A DNA stretch of 8,330 bases. Source: an uncultured Pseudomonas sp. (GTDB lineage: Bacteria; Pseudomonadota; Gammaproteobacteria; Pseudomonadales; Pseudomonadaceae). The position numbers were made by a program, and so were the translations under genes. Where the stretch lies: positions 1 to 8,330 of the forward strand of contig CAMPJN010000153.1 in assembly GCA_946886875.1 (NCBI GenBank). Direction: 5' to 3'. The notes under the pieces are model-generated. The model had not been told where the DNA came from and ran no database searches. It saw nothing but the letters and a program-made list of their open reading frames with translations. Of the stretch, positions 1 to 5,425 are shown in pieces (the first letter of the stretch is position 1; the number at the start of each line of letters is the position of its first letter).

Positions 1-474
1 CACGGCGCCTACAAGTTCACCAAGCCGCCGACCGGCGACATCCTCGCCATCGACCGCATCAAGGCGATCCATGCGCGCATCCCCAACACCCACCTGGTGA
101 TGCACGGTTCCTCGTCGGTGCCGCAGGAGTGGCTGGCGATCATCAACGAGTTCGGCGGCAACATCAAAGAAACCTACGGCGTGCCGGTCGAGGAAATCGT
201 CGAAGGCATCAAGCACGGCGTGCGCAAGGTGAATATCGACACCGACCTGCGCCTGGCCTCCACCGGTGCCATGCGCCGCTTTATGGCCGAGCACCCGAGC
301 GAGTTCGACCCGCGCAAGTTCTTCGGCGAAACGGTCAAGGCCATGCGCGATGTGTGCATCGCCCGTTACGAAGCCTTCGGCACCGCCGGCAACGCCTCGA
401 AGATCAAGCCGATCTCCCTGGAAGCCATGTTCCAGCGTTACGCCAAGGGCGAGTTGGCCGCCAAGGTCAACTAA
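1..474 (+). CDS. fba: Class II fructose-1,6-bisphosphate aldolase, C-terminal part (5' end outside window)
   Basis: Cytoplasmic aldolase that reversibly splits fructose-1,6-bisphosphate into dihydroxyacetone phosphate and glyceraldehyde-3-phosphate; in pseudomonads it serves mainly gluconeogenesis. The window opens in frame and gives the last 157 residues of a protein that is about 350 residues long in this family. Visible signatures are an HGAYKF start (its His is probably one of the zinc ligands), HGSSS at local residues 35-39 (second His-containing motif), and the KVNIDTD phosphate/substrate-binding loop at 76-82. The tail [16 protein letters not shown] is typical of the Pseudomonas class II enzyme. 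It ends in TAA at 472-474 and is followed by a strong hairpin terminator. A decayed copy of its 3' end lies about 1.55 kb downstream. Recognition is secure; only the upstream half is missing. Confidence 0.96.
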   Translation, partial: HGAYKFTKPPTGDILAIDRIKAIHARIPNTHLVMHGSSSVPQEWLAIINEFGGNIKETYGVPVEEIVEGIKHGVRKVNIDTDLRLASTGAMRRFMAEHPSEFDPRKFFGETVKAMRDVCIARYEAFGTAGNASKIKPISLEAMFQRYAKGELAAKVN

Positions 475-493
475 AGCGTCACGCTGCGCCGAC

Positions 494-524
494 AAAAAAC
501 CGCTCGTTACGAGCGGTTTTTTTT
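494..524 (+). terminator. Bidirectional intrinsic terminator between fba and lyase 1
   Basis: A 7-bp stem, CCGCTCG (500-506) with CGAGCGG (510-516), closes a 3-nt loop. It is preceded by six A and followed by eight T. It lies 20 bp after the fba stop and also 28 bp beyond the end of the convergent lyase gene. The A-run on one side and T-run on the other should let it end transcripts from both directions. A near-copy sits in the second repeat unit. Confidence 0.9.
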
Positions 525-551
525 GTCTCGGATATCTCCCGCGGAGAAAGC

Positions 552-1241
552 CTATGGCAGCGGGCGGTGTTCGATCCCCAGTTTGTAGAATGTCGCTCTG
601 CCCGCTTCGGTTTCATAGCCGGTGTTGTCCAGGGTATAGACCCCTGCTTTGAAATACAGCGCTTTGGGCGCCCAGCTGGAGTCCATCCGCGCCTTCCAGT
701 TGAAGGGGGATTCGTACAGGCTGGAGTTGATAGTTATGCTCAGGGTTCCGGCTGGCGTCAGGTGAACGTTGTATGTGAAGCGCTGATCCAGCGGGATGCC
801 ACTGGCAATGCTAATGGCCTGGATGGGCGCGCCGGGCGACATACGGACCTTGGCGACGATATTGCCGGTGGCCGTGCTGGTCTTATACTGGTATTCCAGC
901 ATGAACAACGGCTGGGTGCTTTTATAGGTGTGGATCTGGCAGATAACGATCCTGCCGGTAGAAGGCACCTGGTTGACGGTCAGCGCGGCGCGCAGATAGT
1001 TGTCCGCCTCCGGATAAGTCCAGTTGCGCAGTGTGCCGTCAGCGTAGGTTTCGCGCAGTTCGCTACGCGGGTAGATGGAGTTTTCCGTGGTGGTGCCGTT
1101 GACCGGCGCCCAGAAAATCACGGTGCCGTCGCGAGTCTGGAAGTAGTTATCCTGATAGCCGCCGACCAGCATGGGGGTGGTGATGGTCGTAGCCGGAACG
1201 CCCACGGGAATGGACAGGTTCCAGGTTGCAAGATCGATCAT
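552..1241 (-). CDS. Polysaccharide lyase family 7 alginate lyase, copy 1
   Basis: A 229-residue protein made of a single alginate-lyase-2 (PL7) jelly-roll domain. Such enzymes cleave alginate by beta-elimination. All three family motifs are present: RSELR at 59-63, QIH at 102-104 and YFKAGVY at 196-202, which supply the catalytic Arg, Gln/His and Tyr. The family usually has YFKAGxYxQ; here the final Gln is Leu (L204), unlike copy 2. There is no signal peptide, since the protein starts MIDLATWNLS, and no extra binding module. It therefore looks cytoplasmic or exported by an unusual route, resembling the small Pseudomonas PL7 lyases such as PA1167 as I recall it. The start at 1241 matches the aligned start of copy 2. 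Only a weak TTGAG ribosome site is visible about 10 nt upstream. By eye it is roughly 70% identical to copy 2. The specific substrate (polyM, polyG or oligomers) cannot be read from the sequence. Confidence 0.92.
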   Translation of the reverse strand: MIDLATWNLSIPVGVPATTITTPMLVGGYQDNYFQTRDGTVIFWAPVNGTTTENSIYPRSELRETYADGTLRNWTYPEADNYLRAALTVNQVPSTGRIVICQIHTYKSTQPLFMLEYQYKTSTATGNIVAKVRMSPGAPIQAISIASGIPLDQRFTYNVHLTPAGTLSITINSSLYESPFNWKARMDSSWAPKALYFKAGVYTLDNTGYETEAGRATFYKLGIEHRPLP

Positions 1242-1351
1242 GATTGAATTCTCAAAGAGAGCTTTCAGTCGGGCGTATCTCGTCAGCGAGTCAGTACGTA
1301 TTTACTCAGCATTCCGGCCTGCTCGGCTCGAGCTAAAAGGTGGCTAGTGGA

Positions 1352-1363
1352 GGCGCTGGCGCC
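1352..1363. repeat. Inverted repeat GGCGC-TG-GCGCC in the lyase 1 leader
   Basis: Perfect 5-bp arms with a 2-bp spacer, 111 bp upstream of the lyase 1 start codon. The identical 12-mer occurs 106 bp upstream of lyase 2 (2878-2889), inside otherwise poorly conserved DNA. This suggests a protein-binding site or a leader-RNA structure. No regulator can be assigned. Confidence 0.5.
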
Positions 1364-1375
1364 GTGTCGATCGAA

Positions 1376-1386
1376 GGCTTAAAGCC
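1376..1386. repeat. Inverted repeat GGCTT-A-AAGCC just downstream of the lyase 1 promoter
   Basis: Perfect 5-bp arms around one base, located about 14 bp downstream of the putative -10 on the minus strand. At the equivalent place in copy 2 the sequence is GGCA-AAAA-TGCC (2902-2913). The GGC/GCC core is conserved and the next pair is swapped but still complementary, as expected if the palindrome itself is kept as an operator or leader hairpin. Confidence 0.5.
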
Positions 1387-1399
1387 GTCTCACGGTTTA

Positions 1400-1428
1400 T
1401 TTAGACGGCCACTGGGGTCATCTGTTAA
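1400..1428 (-). promoter_or_regulatory. Putative sigma70-type promoter of lyase 1
   Basis: Read on the minus strand, TTAACA (-35, 1423-1428) is separated by 17 bp from TCTAAA (-10, 1400-1405). The same -35 and spacing occur upstream of copy 2 with a better -10 (TATAAG), which supports the call. Transcription would start near 1393, giving a leader of about 150 nt. A TAAATA box two bases further downstream is an alternative -10 with 19-bp spacing. Confidence 0.5.
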
Positions 1429-1447
1429 CCAAAGGCAGGCGTTTATT

Positions 1448-1457
1448 TGGCGTCAAA
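1448..1457. promoter_or_regulatory. Conserved decamer TGGCGTCAAA upstream of the lyase 1 promoter
   Basis: This 10-mer lies exactly 19 intervening bases beyond the -35 element. The same 10-mer lies at the same distance from the -35 of lyase 2 (2975-2984). Flanking bases differ between the copies. The position fits an activator site, but no regulator is identified. Confidence 0.4.
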
Positions 1458-1745
1458 GGAATGATGTTTTTTGCTTCGCTGGCAACTGGCCGGCACTCAG
1501 CGCGAGGCTAAATAAAATCGCTAGTATTTGATGGTTAAGGAAAATTTCTCGACGGATGGGTCAGTATCTTGAAATTGATTGCGCGCGCCGCTGTGTTTGG
1601 TAGTTGAACTATCCGATGGACGGAGTGCCGTGCTGTTTCCACGGTTGCCGTGGCTGTATCGTGGCGTTGAGCTGCGAGGCGGCAGGCCAGCAGAGGCCGT
1701 GAGTATGATCAGCGCTCGGGGCGGGCGTCGCTGCCTGGCGCTATT

Positions 1746-2026
1746 CGGCGTGCCGGTCGAGGGGTCGTCGAGTATGCAAGGTGAATATCGGCACCGGCCT
1801 GCGTCTGGGTATCACCGGTGCCATGCGCCGCTTTGTGGTCGAGTACCCGAGCGAGTTCGACCCGCGCAATTTCTTCGGTGAAACGGTCAAGGCCATGCGC
1901 GATCTGTGCATCGCCCATTACGGGGCCTTCGGAGCCGCCGGCAGCGCCTCGAAGATCAAGCCGATCTCCCCGGAAGCCATGTTCCAGCGTTACGCCAGGA
2001 GCGAGTTGGCCGCCAAGGTCAGCTAA
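1746..2026 (+). pseudogene. Truncated, decayed 3' fragment of fba (duplication scar)
   Basis: This fragment aligns to the last third of the intact fba at 177-474 and keeps the TAA stop. It lacks everything upstream and carries a net 17-bp deletion near 1763-1780, which shifts the frame. Over 1781-2026 I count 23 base differences from fba; 17 codons change the residue and only about 3 changes are silent, the pattern of unconstrained drift. Both aspartates of the NIDTD substrate loop are glycine (NIGTG). A GTG at 1781 opens an 81-codon frame, but an aldolase made from it would lack most of the barrel and the zinc site. I treat it as non-functional. Its terminator is still intact. Confidence 0.9.
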
Positions 2027-2049
2027 AGCGTCTCGTTGCGCTATAAGAA

Positions 2050-2075
2050 ACCGCTCGTTTACGAGCGGTTTTTTT
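2050..2075 (+). terminator. Terminator copy after the fba remnant
   Basis: Stem CCGCTCG (2051-2057) with CGAGCGG (2062-2068), loop TTTA, followed by seven T. It corresponds to the terminator at 494-524, with the same stem and an altered loop. The upstream A-run is interrupted (AAGAAA), so it should work less well for the incoming lyase 2 transcript than for rightward transcription. Confidence 0.8.
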
Positions 2076-2097
2076 GCCTCGGATTTCGCCCTCGGAG

Positions 2098-2772
2098 CTA
2101 GAGCAGGGGGCTGTGCTCGATCTTCAGTTTGTAGAAAGTCGCGCTACCCGCTTCGGTTTCATAGCCGGTGTTGTCTTGGGTGTACACACCGGCCTTGAAG
2201 TACAAGGGTTTGACCGACCAGTCGGAGTTGATCCGGGATTTCCAATTGCTGCCGTAGGAGCTGATGCTCAGCGTGCCATTGGGCGTCAGGTGGATGTAGT
2301 AGGTGAAGCGCTGGTTCAGTGGTACGCCACTGGCGATGGTAATGACCTGGCCGCTGATGTCATCGGGGTTGATTCGCACCTTGGCCACTATGTTGCCGTC
2401 GCCCCTCCAGGCCTTGTACTGGTACTCCAGTTTGAGCAACGGGCTGGTGCTGTACTTCGCATGGATCTGGCCGATGACGATCTTGCCGGTCGAGGGAACC
2501 TGGGTGACTTGTAGAGCGGCGCTCAGGCTGTTGTCGGCGTCGGGGTATTGCCAGTTACGCAGGCTGCCGTCGGCGTGGGTTTCGCGCAGTTCGCTGCGCG
2601 GGTAGCTGGCATTGTCGGTGGTAGTGCCGTTGACCGGCGCCCAGAAAAAAATACTGTCGGAGTCGGACTTGAAGTAATGATCCTGATAACCACCCACCAG
2701 CAATGGGGTTTCGATGGTCGCCGCAGGGATGCCGACGGGAATGGAGAGGTTCCAGGTTGCAAGGTCGATCAT
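2098..2772 (-). CDS. Polysaccharide lyase family 7 alginate lyase, copy 2
   Basis: A 224-residue single-domain PL7 (alginate lyase 2 fold) enzyme that should cleave alginate by beta-elimination. RSELR lies at 59-63, QIH at 102-104 and YFKAGVYTQ at 191-199, so every canonical catalytic motif is intact, including the final Gln that copy 1 lacks. As in copy 1 there is no signal peptide. I place the start at 2772 (MIDLATWN) because it aligns with copy 1. The frame stays open to an ATG at 2817, but those 15 extra codons correspond to untranslated leader in copy 1 and do not look protein-like. A TTGAG about 10 nt upstream is a weak ribosome site. It differs from copy 1 mainly in loops: residues 35-40, 107-109, 121-125, and a shorter loop near 171-176. 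Such loops could alter substrate preference. Confidence 0.92.
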   Translation of the reverse strand: MIDLATWNLSIPVGIPAATIETPLLVGGYQDHYFKSDSDSIFFWAPVNGTTTDNASYPRSELRETHADGSLRNWQYPDADNSLSAALQVTQVPSTGKIVIGQIHAKYSTSPLLKLEYQYKAWRGDGNIVAKVRINPDDISGQVITIASGVPLNQRFTYYIHLTPNGTLSISSYGSNWKSRINSDWSVKPLYFKAGVYTQDNTGYETEAGSATFYKLKIEHSPLL

Positions 2773-2877
2773 GGCTAGGTACTCAAGGGCGCTTTCAGTC
2801 GGGTGTCTCTCGTCCATGAGTCGGTAGCAGGTTGTTCGAAACTGCGATGCACACGCGCTAAAAGAGAAAGTAAAGGG

Positions 2878-2889
2878 GGCGCTGGCGCC
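2878..2889. repeat. Inverted repeat GGCGC-TG-GCGCC in the lyase 2 leader
   Basis: Identical to the 12-mer at 1352-1363 and at nearly the same distance from the start codon (106 versus 111 bp), while neighbouring bases differ. Probable operator or RNA hairpin arm pair; the binding partner is unknown. Confidence 0.5.
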
Positions 2890-2901
2890 GCATCGTTCGA
2901 T

Positions 2902-2913
2902 GGCAAAAATGCC
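2902..2913. repeat. Inverted repeat GGCA-AAAA-TGCC downstream of the lyase 2 promoter
   Basis: Counterpart of the palindrome at 1376-1386. The arms remain complementary although the fourth pair has changed from T-A to A-T. It lies about 14 bp downstream of the -10 box, a position where a bound repressor could block transcription, or where it would form a hairpin near the 5' end of the mRNA. Confidence 0.5.
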
Positions 2914-2926
2914 GTCTCGCGCTTGC

Positions 2927-2955
2927 CTTATACGTGCCTGTTGAGGATCTGTTAA
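2927..2955 (-). promoter_or_regulatory. Putative sigma70-type promoter of lyase 2
   Basis: On the minus strand TTAACA (2950-2955) and TATAAG (2927-2932) are separated by 17 bp, a good match to the sigma70 consensus. The equivalent site in copy 1 has the same -35 and spacing. The predicted start is near 2920, giving a leader of about 150 nt that contains both inverted repeats. Confidence 0.6.
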
Positions 2956-2974
2956 TGGTTTTTCGACAAATTAA

Positions 2975-2984
2975 TGGCGTCAAA
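2975..2984. promoter_or_regulatory. Conserved decamer TGGCGTCAAA upstream of the lyase 2 promoter
   Basis: Same 10-mer at the same spacing from the -35 as in copy 1 (1448-1457). It stands out against poorly conserved flanks. A candidate activator-binding site; no regulator is assigned. Confidence 0.4.
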
Positions 2985-3270
2985 AATATGCGCTTTTTGC
3001 GTTTTGCCAGTAATTGGCCAGTAAGAAAGCGCGATGGAAGATCGCACTAAAAAAGCCCAGCGCTTGATCAGCAAGAATTTTTTTCTGCCGGAGGCGTCAG
3101 TTTTTTGGACGTGCTGCCCGTGGTTGTGTCAGTTGGGCTATGGAACTATCCGATGAGTGGGCTGTCTAATAGTGCCGTTGAAGGCTCGACCGCCCTCCGG
3201 CATAGGGTGGGGCGTCGCAGGTGATGGGTCGTTTGCGGCATACTCGGCGCCCTGACCTCCGCCGCACAAA

Positions 3271-3795
3271 ATGCCGATGACTGCCCTCAAATACCTGCAA
3301 GGCTATCCCGCGCAGTTGCAAGACAAGATCCGTCAGCTGATTGCCGAGCAGCGCCTGGGCGATTATCTGGCCCAGCGCTATGGCGGCAAGCATGGGGTGC
3401 AGAGCGACAAGGCCTTGTACACCTACATTCAAGGGCTCAAGCAGGAGCACCTGCGCAATGCGCCTGCCATCGACAAGGTGCTGTTCGATAATCGCCTGGA
3501 CCTGACCCATCGGGCCTTGGGACTGCATACGGCGATTTCCCGGGTGCAGGGCGGCAAGCTCAAGGCGAAGAAGGAAATCCGCGTCGCTTCTTTATTCAAG
3601 GACGCTGCGCCGGAGTTCCTGCAGATGATAGTGGTGCACGAATTGGCGCACCTGAAGGAGTCCGAGCACAACAAAGCCTTCTACAAACTGTGCGAATACA
3701 TGCTGCCCGGTTACCACCAGGTGGAGTTCGATCTGCGGGTCTATCTGACCTGGCGCGAGTTACCGAAGCCGGCTAGCCACGCAGCATCAGATTGA
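3271..3795 (+). CDS. DUF45/YgjP-like zinc metallopeptidase (often annotated M48 family)
   Basis: A 174-residue predicted cytoplasmic protein. HELAH at 123-127 is the gluzincin-type zinc motif (two His ligands and a catalytic Glu). H133 in SEHNKAFY, within the HELAHxxxxxHxxxFY pattern typical of YgjP-like proteins, fits the third ligand. The tail LCEYMLPGYHQVEFDLRVYL is also characteristic. The physiological substrate of this family is not established. The start is either 3271 or 3277 (MPMTAL or MTAL), because an in-frame TGA at 3253 excludes anything earlier. Neither has a clear ribosome site. Its last 23 bp overlap the end of the convergent DUF2789 gene. There is no signal peptide and no membrane segment. 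Confidence 0.85.
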   Translation: MPMTALKYLQGYPAQLQDKIRQLIAEQRLGDYLAQRYGGKHGVQSDKALYTYIQGLKQEHLRNAPAIDKVLFDNRLDLTHRALGLHTAISRVQGGKLKAKKEIRVASLFKDAAPEFLQMIVVHELAHLKESEHNKAFYKLCEYMLPGYHQVEFDLRVYLTWRELPKPASHAASD

Positions 3796-4006
3796 GCTGA
3801 TCGACCACTTCCGCCCAGTCGGCGTCTTCGAGAATTTCTTCGCGCAGGAACGCCGCCTGGGCGTTGTTCCAGAAAGGCGCTTCGGCAAGCGTGCAGGTCG
3901 GCGGCAGGGGCGTGTGACTGCGGATAAAGGCATCGATGGCAGCTTGATCCGTCGGCAGGCCGAGTTGTTTGAATAGCGACGGCAGCGAATGAGTGGGGTT
4001 TTCCAT
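3773..4006 (-). CDS. DUF2789 family small protein
   Basis: A 77-residue acidic protein recognised as DUF2789 from its opening MENPTHSLPSLFKQLGLP, the central PFWNNAQAAFLRE block and the ending DADWAEVVDQLN. The family is common in Pseudomonas and related gammaproteobacteria and has no assigned function. It has no signal peptide, membrane segment or cysteine-based motif apart from one Cys in CTLAEAP. An AGGAG ribosome site ends 6 nt before the ATG, so the start is well supported. It converges on and overlaps the metallopeptidase gene by 23 bp, and is divergent from the solute-binding protein gene, with which it shares a 170-bp intergenic region. Confidence 0.88.
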   Translation of the reverse strand: MENPTHSLPSLFKQLGLPTDQAAIDAFIRSHTPLPPTCTLAEAPFWNNAQAAFLREEILEDADWAEVVDQLNLMLRG

Positions 4007-4176
4007 GATGGTCTCCTCTTGGTTGTGGGCGAGGGGGCGCCAGACGAGTTTTCAGCCTAGCGCAGTTCGCCCTGGGCGAGTCAACTCGGGGGTGGCGCTT
4101 GATCAGGTCATGCTGTCGGCAAGCGCCGCGCTCTTTGCTAATCTGCTACGACCCACCCGTTAAACCGAGAAGCTGC

Positions 4177-4932
4177 ATGGGCGCCACCCTCTTGCGTAAC
4201 CTGATGGTCTGGAGCCTATGCCTGAGTGGTGAAATGGCTCTGGCGCGCGAGTGGTTGGCGGTCGGGACCAATTTTCCGCAGGTCTTCGAACAGGGTGCCG
4301 AGGGGGAATATCGCGGTCTGGCCGTCAGTGTTCTGCGCCAGGCGCTCGATACGCTTGGTGATCGCGTGCGCTTCGAGCTGCATCCCTGGGCAAGGGCTCA
4401 GTACATGGTCGAGCAGGGTCAGGCGGATATTCTCATCGGCCCCTACAAGACTGCCGAGCGCGAGATGCGTTTCGCGTTCTCGGCGATGGCCTTCTACCGC
4501 GACCGAGTGGTTTTCTACGGGCGCCGTGACCGGCTACCGCCGTGGCGTGGTGACTACCAGGCGCTCCCCAGGGGGCCGATTGGCGTAGTGCGCGCCTGGT
4601 CCTATGGCGACCAGTTCGTGCAGGCGAAGCCATCCCTCGATCTGGTCACTGTGGAATCGGTGGAGAACGGTTTGAAGATGCTCAGTCTGGGACGTTTGCA
4701 GCTGCTGGCCAGCAACCAGCGCAACAGTCGTCCAGTGCTTTTGAAGTTGGGCCTGTTCGACGAGATCGTCGAACTCGATCCGCCTATCTCGCTGGAGGAT
4801 GGCTACTTCGCCTTCCCCAGGCTCGCCAGCCATGACGCGCTGCGCAGGGATTTCGACAGGGCGTTGGAGGGGATGATCGAAAAGGGCGAATTGGCGCACC
4901 TGGCCAAGCGCTGGCAAGTGCGGATTCCCTGA
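4177..4932 (+). CDS. Periplasmic solute-binding-like protein (SBP family 3 / PBP type 2 fold)
   Basis: A 251-residue protein resembling the extracellular solute-binding family 3 fold (amino-acid ABC-transporter type). I choose the ATG at 4177 rather than the earlier in-frame 4099, because from 4177 the protein begins with a signal peptide: Arg near the start, a hydrophobic core NLMVWSLCLSG, and a likely cleavage after ALA at residue 23. The mature part shows the usual pattern: GEYRGLAVSVLRQAL, then HPWARAQYMVEQGQADILIG (helix and hinge), then the second lobe from about 115 to 215. No permease or ATPase genes adjoin, as is common for the many orphan members of this family in Pseudomonas. Such orphans may act as sensors, or feed a transporter encoded elsewhere. 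The ligand is unknown. It ends 10 bp before the convergent Gre-like gene. Confidence 0.8.
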   Translation: MGATLLRNLMVWSLCLSGEMALAREWLAVGTNFPQVFEQGAEGEYRGLAVSVLRQALDTLGDRVRFELHPWARAQYMVEQGQADILIGPYKTAEREMRFAFSAMAFYRDRVVFYGRRDRLPPWRGDYQALPRGPIGVVRAWSYGDQFVQAKPSLDLVTVESVENGLKMLSLGRLQLLASNQRNSRPVLLKLGLFDEIVELDPPISLEDGYFAFPRLASHDALRRDFDRALEGMIEKGELAHLAKRWQVRIP

Positions 4933-4942
4933 ATGCCAGCGC

Positions 4943-5425
4943 TCAGACGACGCGTAAAACCTGGTAATGCTGTTTCAGTGTGCCCACTTGAATGTCCACG
5001 CCGTCGCCCTCGGCGCAGCCGATCAGGCTCTGGCCGAGCGGCGCCCGCGGACTGATCAGCAGTATTTTTTGCGCATCCCACTGCAGTTTCAGTCCGGCTC
5101 CCTCGGACACCATCAGCACGCACTGCTCGGCGCCCGAGGCATCGGTCAGCCACACCAGGGCGCCGAGCTGGATACCTTGGTCGGGATCGTAAGGCCGCAG
5201 CTGCAGCTTTTGCCAGGCGCTGAGGCTCAGGCGGATTTCCTCCACGCGCTTGGCCTGTCCCGCGGCGAGATAGGATGCCTCCAGGCCGAGGGTGTCGTAT
5301 TTATTCTCGGCGATGTTTTCTTCGTGGGTGGCCGTCTCGTAAGCGGTCAGCGCGGCGCGCTCGGCTTGTGCCAGGGCGTCGCGCAGCTGCTCGATAATTG
5401 CTTGCAGCAGGTGGGCTTTATTCAC
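4943..5425 (-). CDS. GreA/GreB-like transcription elongation factor family protein
   Basis: A 160-residue protein with the two-part layout of Gre factors. An N-terminal helical hairpin (about 5-75) would enter the RNA polymerase secondary channel. A C-terminal FKBP-like domain (about 85-160) has the recognisable block SPRAPLGQSLIGCAEGDGVDI. Classical GreA carries acidic residues at the hairpin tip that help cleave backtracked RNA. Here the tip region EENIAENKYD (35-44) is acidic but differs from the GreA form, so cleavage activity is uncertain. Canonical greA and greB are expected elsewhere. The start is GTG at 5425 with a short GAG ribosome site 6 nt upstream. The gene converges on the solute-binding protein gene with only 10 bp between them. 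Confidence 0.75.
   Translation of the reverse strand: MNKAHLLQAIIEQLRDALAQAERAALTAYETATHEENIAENKYDTLGLEASYLAAGQAKRVEEIRLSLSAWQKLQLRPYDPDQGIQLGALVWLTDASGAEQCVLMVSEGAGLKLQWDAQKILLISPRAPLGQSLIGCAEGDGVDIQVGTLKQHYQVLRVV

Larger units (their letters stand above)
178..1618. repeat. Tandem duplication unit 1 (fba 3' end, terminator, PL7 lyase, lyase promoter region)
   Basis: This segment matches unit 2 (about 1746-3155) in order and orientation: the end of fba, a CCGCTCG/CGAGCGG terminator, a minus-strand PL7 lyase gene, then its upstream region. The last clear shared word is GAACTATCCGATG at 1606-1618, matched at 3143-3155. The offset is 1552 bp through the fba part and 1537 bp at the far end. The change is explained largely by the first lyase being 15 bp longer. 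Boundaries are approximate because the noncoding parts have diverged strongly. Confidence 0.85.
1242..1745. other. Gene-free region upstream of lyase 1 and repeat junction
   Basis: No convincing gene is present: open frames here lack recognisable protein sequence and ribosome sites. The region holds the putative promoter and inverted repeats of lyase 1 (listed separately). From about 1619 to 1745 it contains the junction between the two duplication units. The junction stretch is GC-rich and matches nothing I recognise. It may be diverged sequence homologous to the stretch before the metallopeptidase gene, for instance GGGCGTCGC followed by TCGGCG in both places. Confidence 0.6.
1746..3155. 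repeat. Tandem duplication unit 2 (fba remnant, terminator, PL7 lyase, promoter region)
   Basis: The second copy of the segment seen at about 178-1618. It begins inside fba coding sequence at GGCGTGCCGGTCGAGG (1747-1762) and runs through the terminator, lyase 2 and its upstream region to GAACTATCCGATG at 3143-3155. Identity is about 91% in the last 246 bp of fba and visibly lower in the lyase and upstream DNA. Both ends are approximate. Confidence 0.85.
2773..3270. other. Gene-free region between lyase 2 and the metallopeptidase gene
   Basis: Divergent intergenic region of about 500 bp with no recognisable gene. Its left two-thirds carry the lyase 2 leader and promoter, homologous to 1242-1618. 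The right third (3156-3270) precedes the metallopeptidase gene and shows no clear promoter or ribosome site. Confidence 0.6.

Noticed and set aside
129..1247. 372-codon plus-strand open frame across fba and lyase 1
   Set aside because: It is out of frame with fba and antisense to the lyase, is rich in Arg, Gly and Ala, and resembles no family. It is a high-GC shadow of two clearly recognised genes.
1781..2026. 81-codon frame in the fba remnant as a real small protein
   Set aside because: The substitutions relative to fba look unconstrained, the catalytic loop is destroyed and there is no ribosome site at the GTG.
178..3155. Insertion sequence or integron-like element carrying the lyases
   Set aside because: No transposase or integrase, no terminal inverted repeats and no target-site duplication could be seen. 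A tandem segmental duplication explains the layout.
3178..3206. Possible promoter TTGAAG-17-CATAGG for the metallopeptidase gene
   Set aside because: The -10 matches the consensus at only three of six positions and no supporting conservation is available.
4099..4176. Earlier start for the solute-binding protein at 4099
   Set aside because: It would place 26 residues with several Cys, Arg and Pro ahead of a clear signal peptide that begins at 4177.
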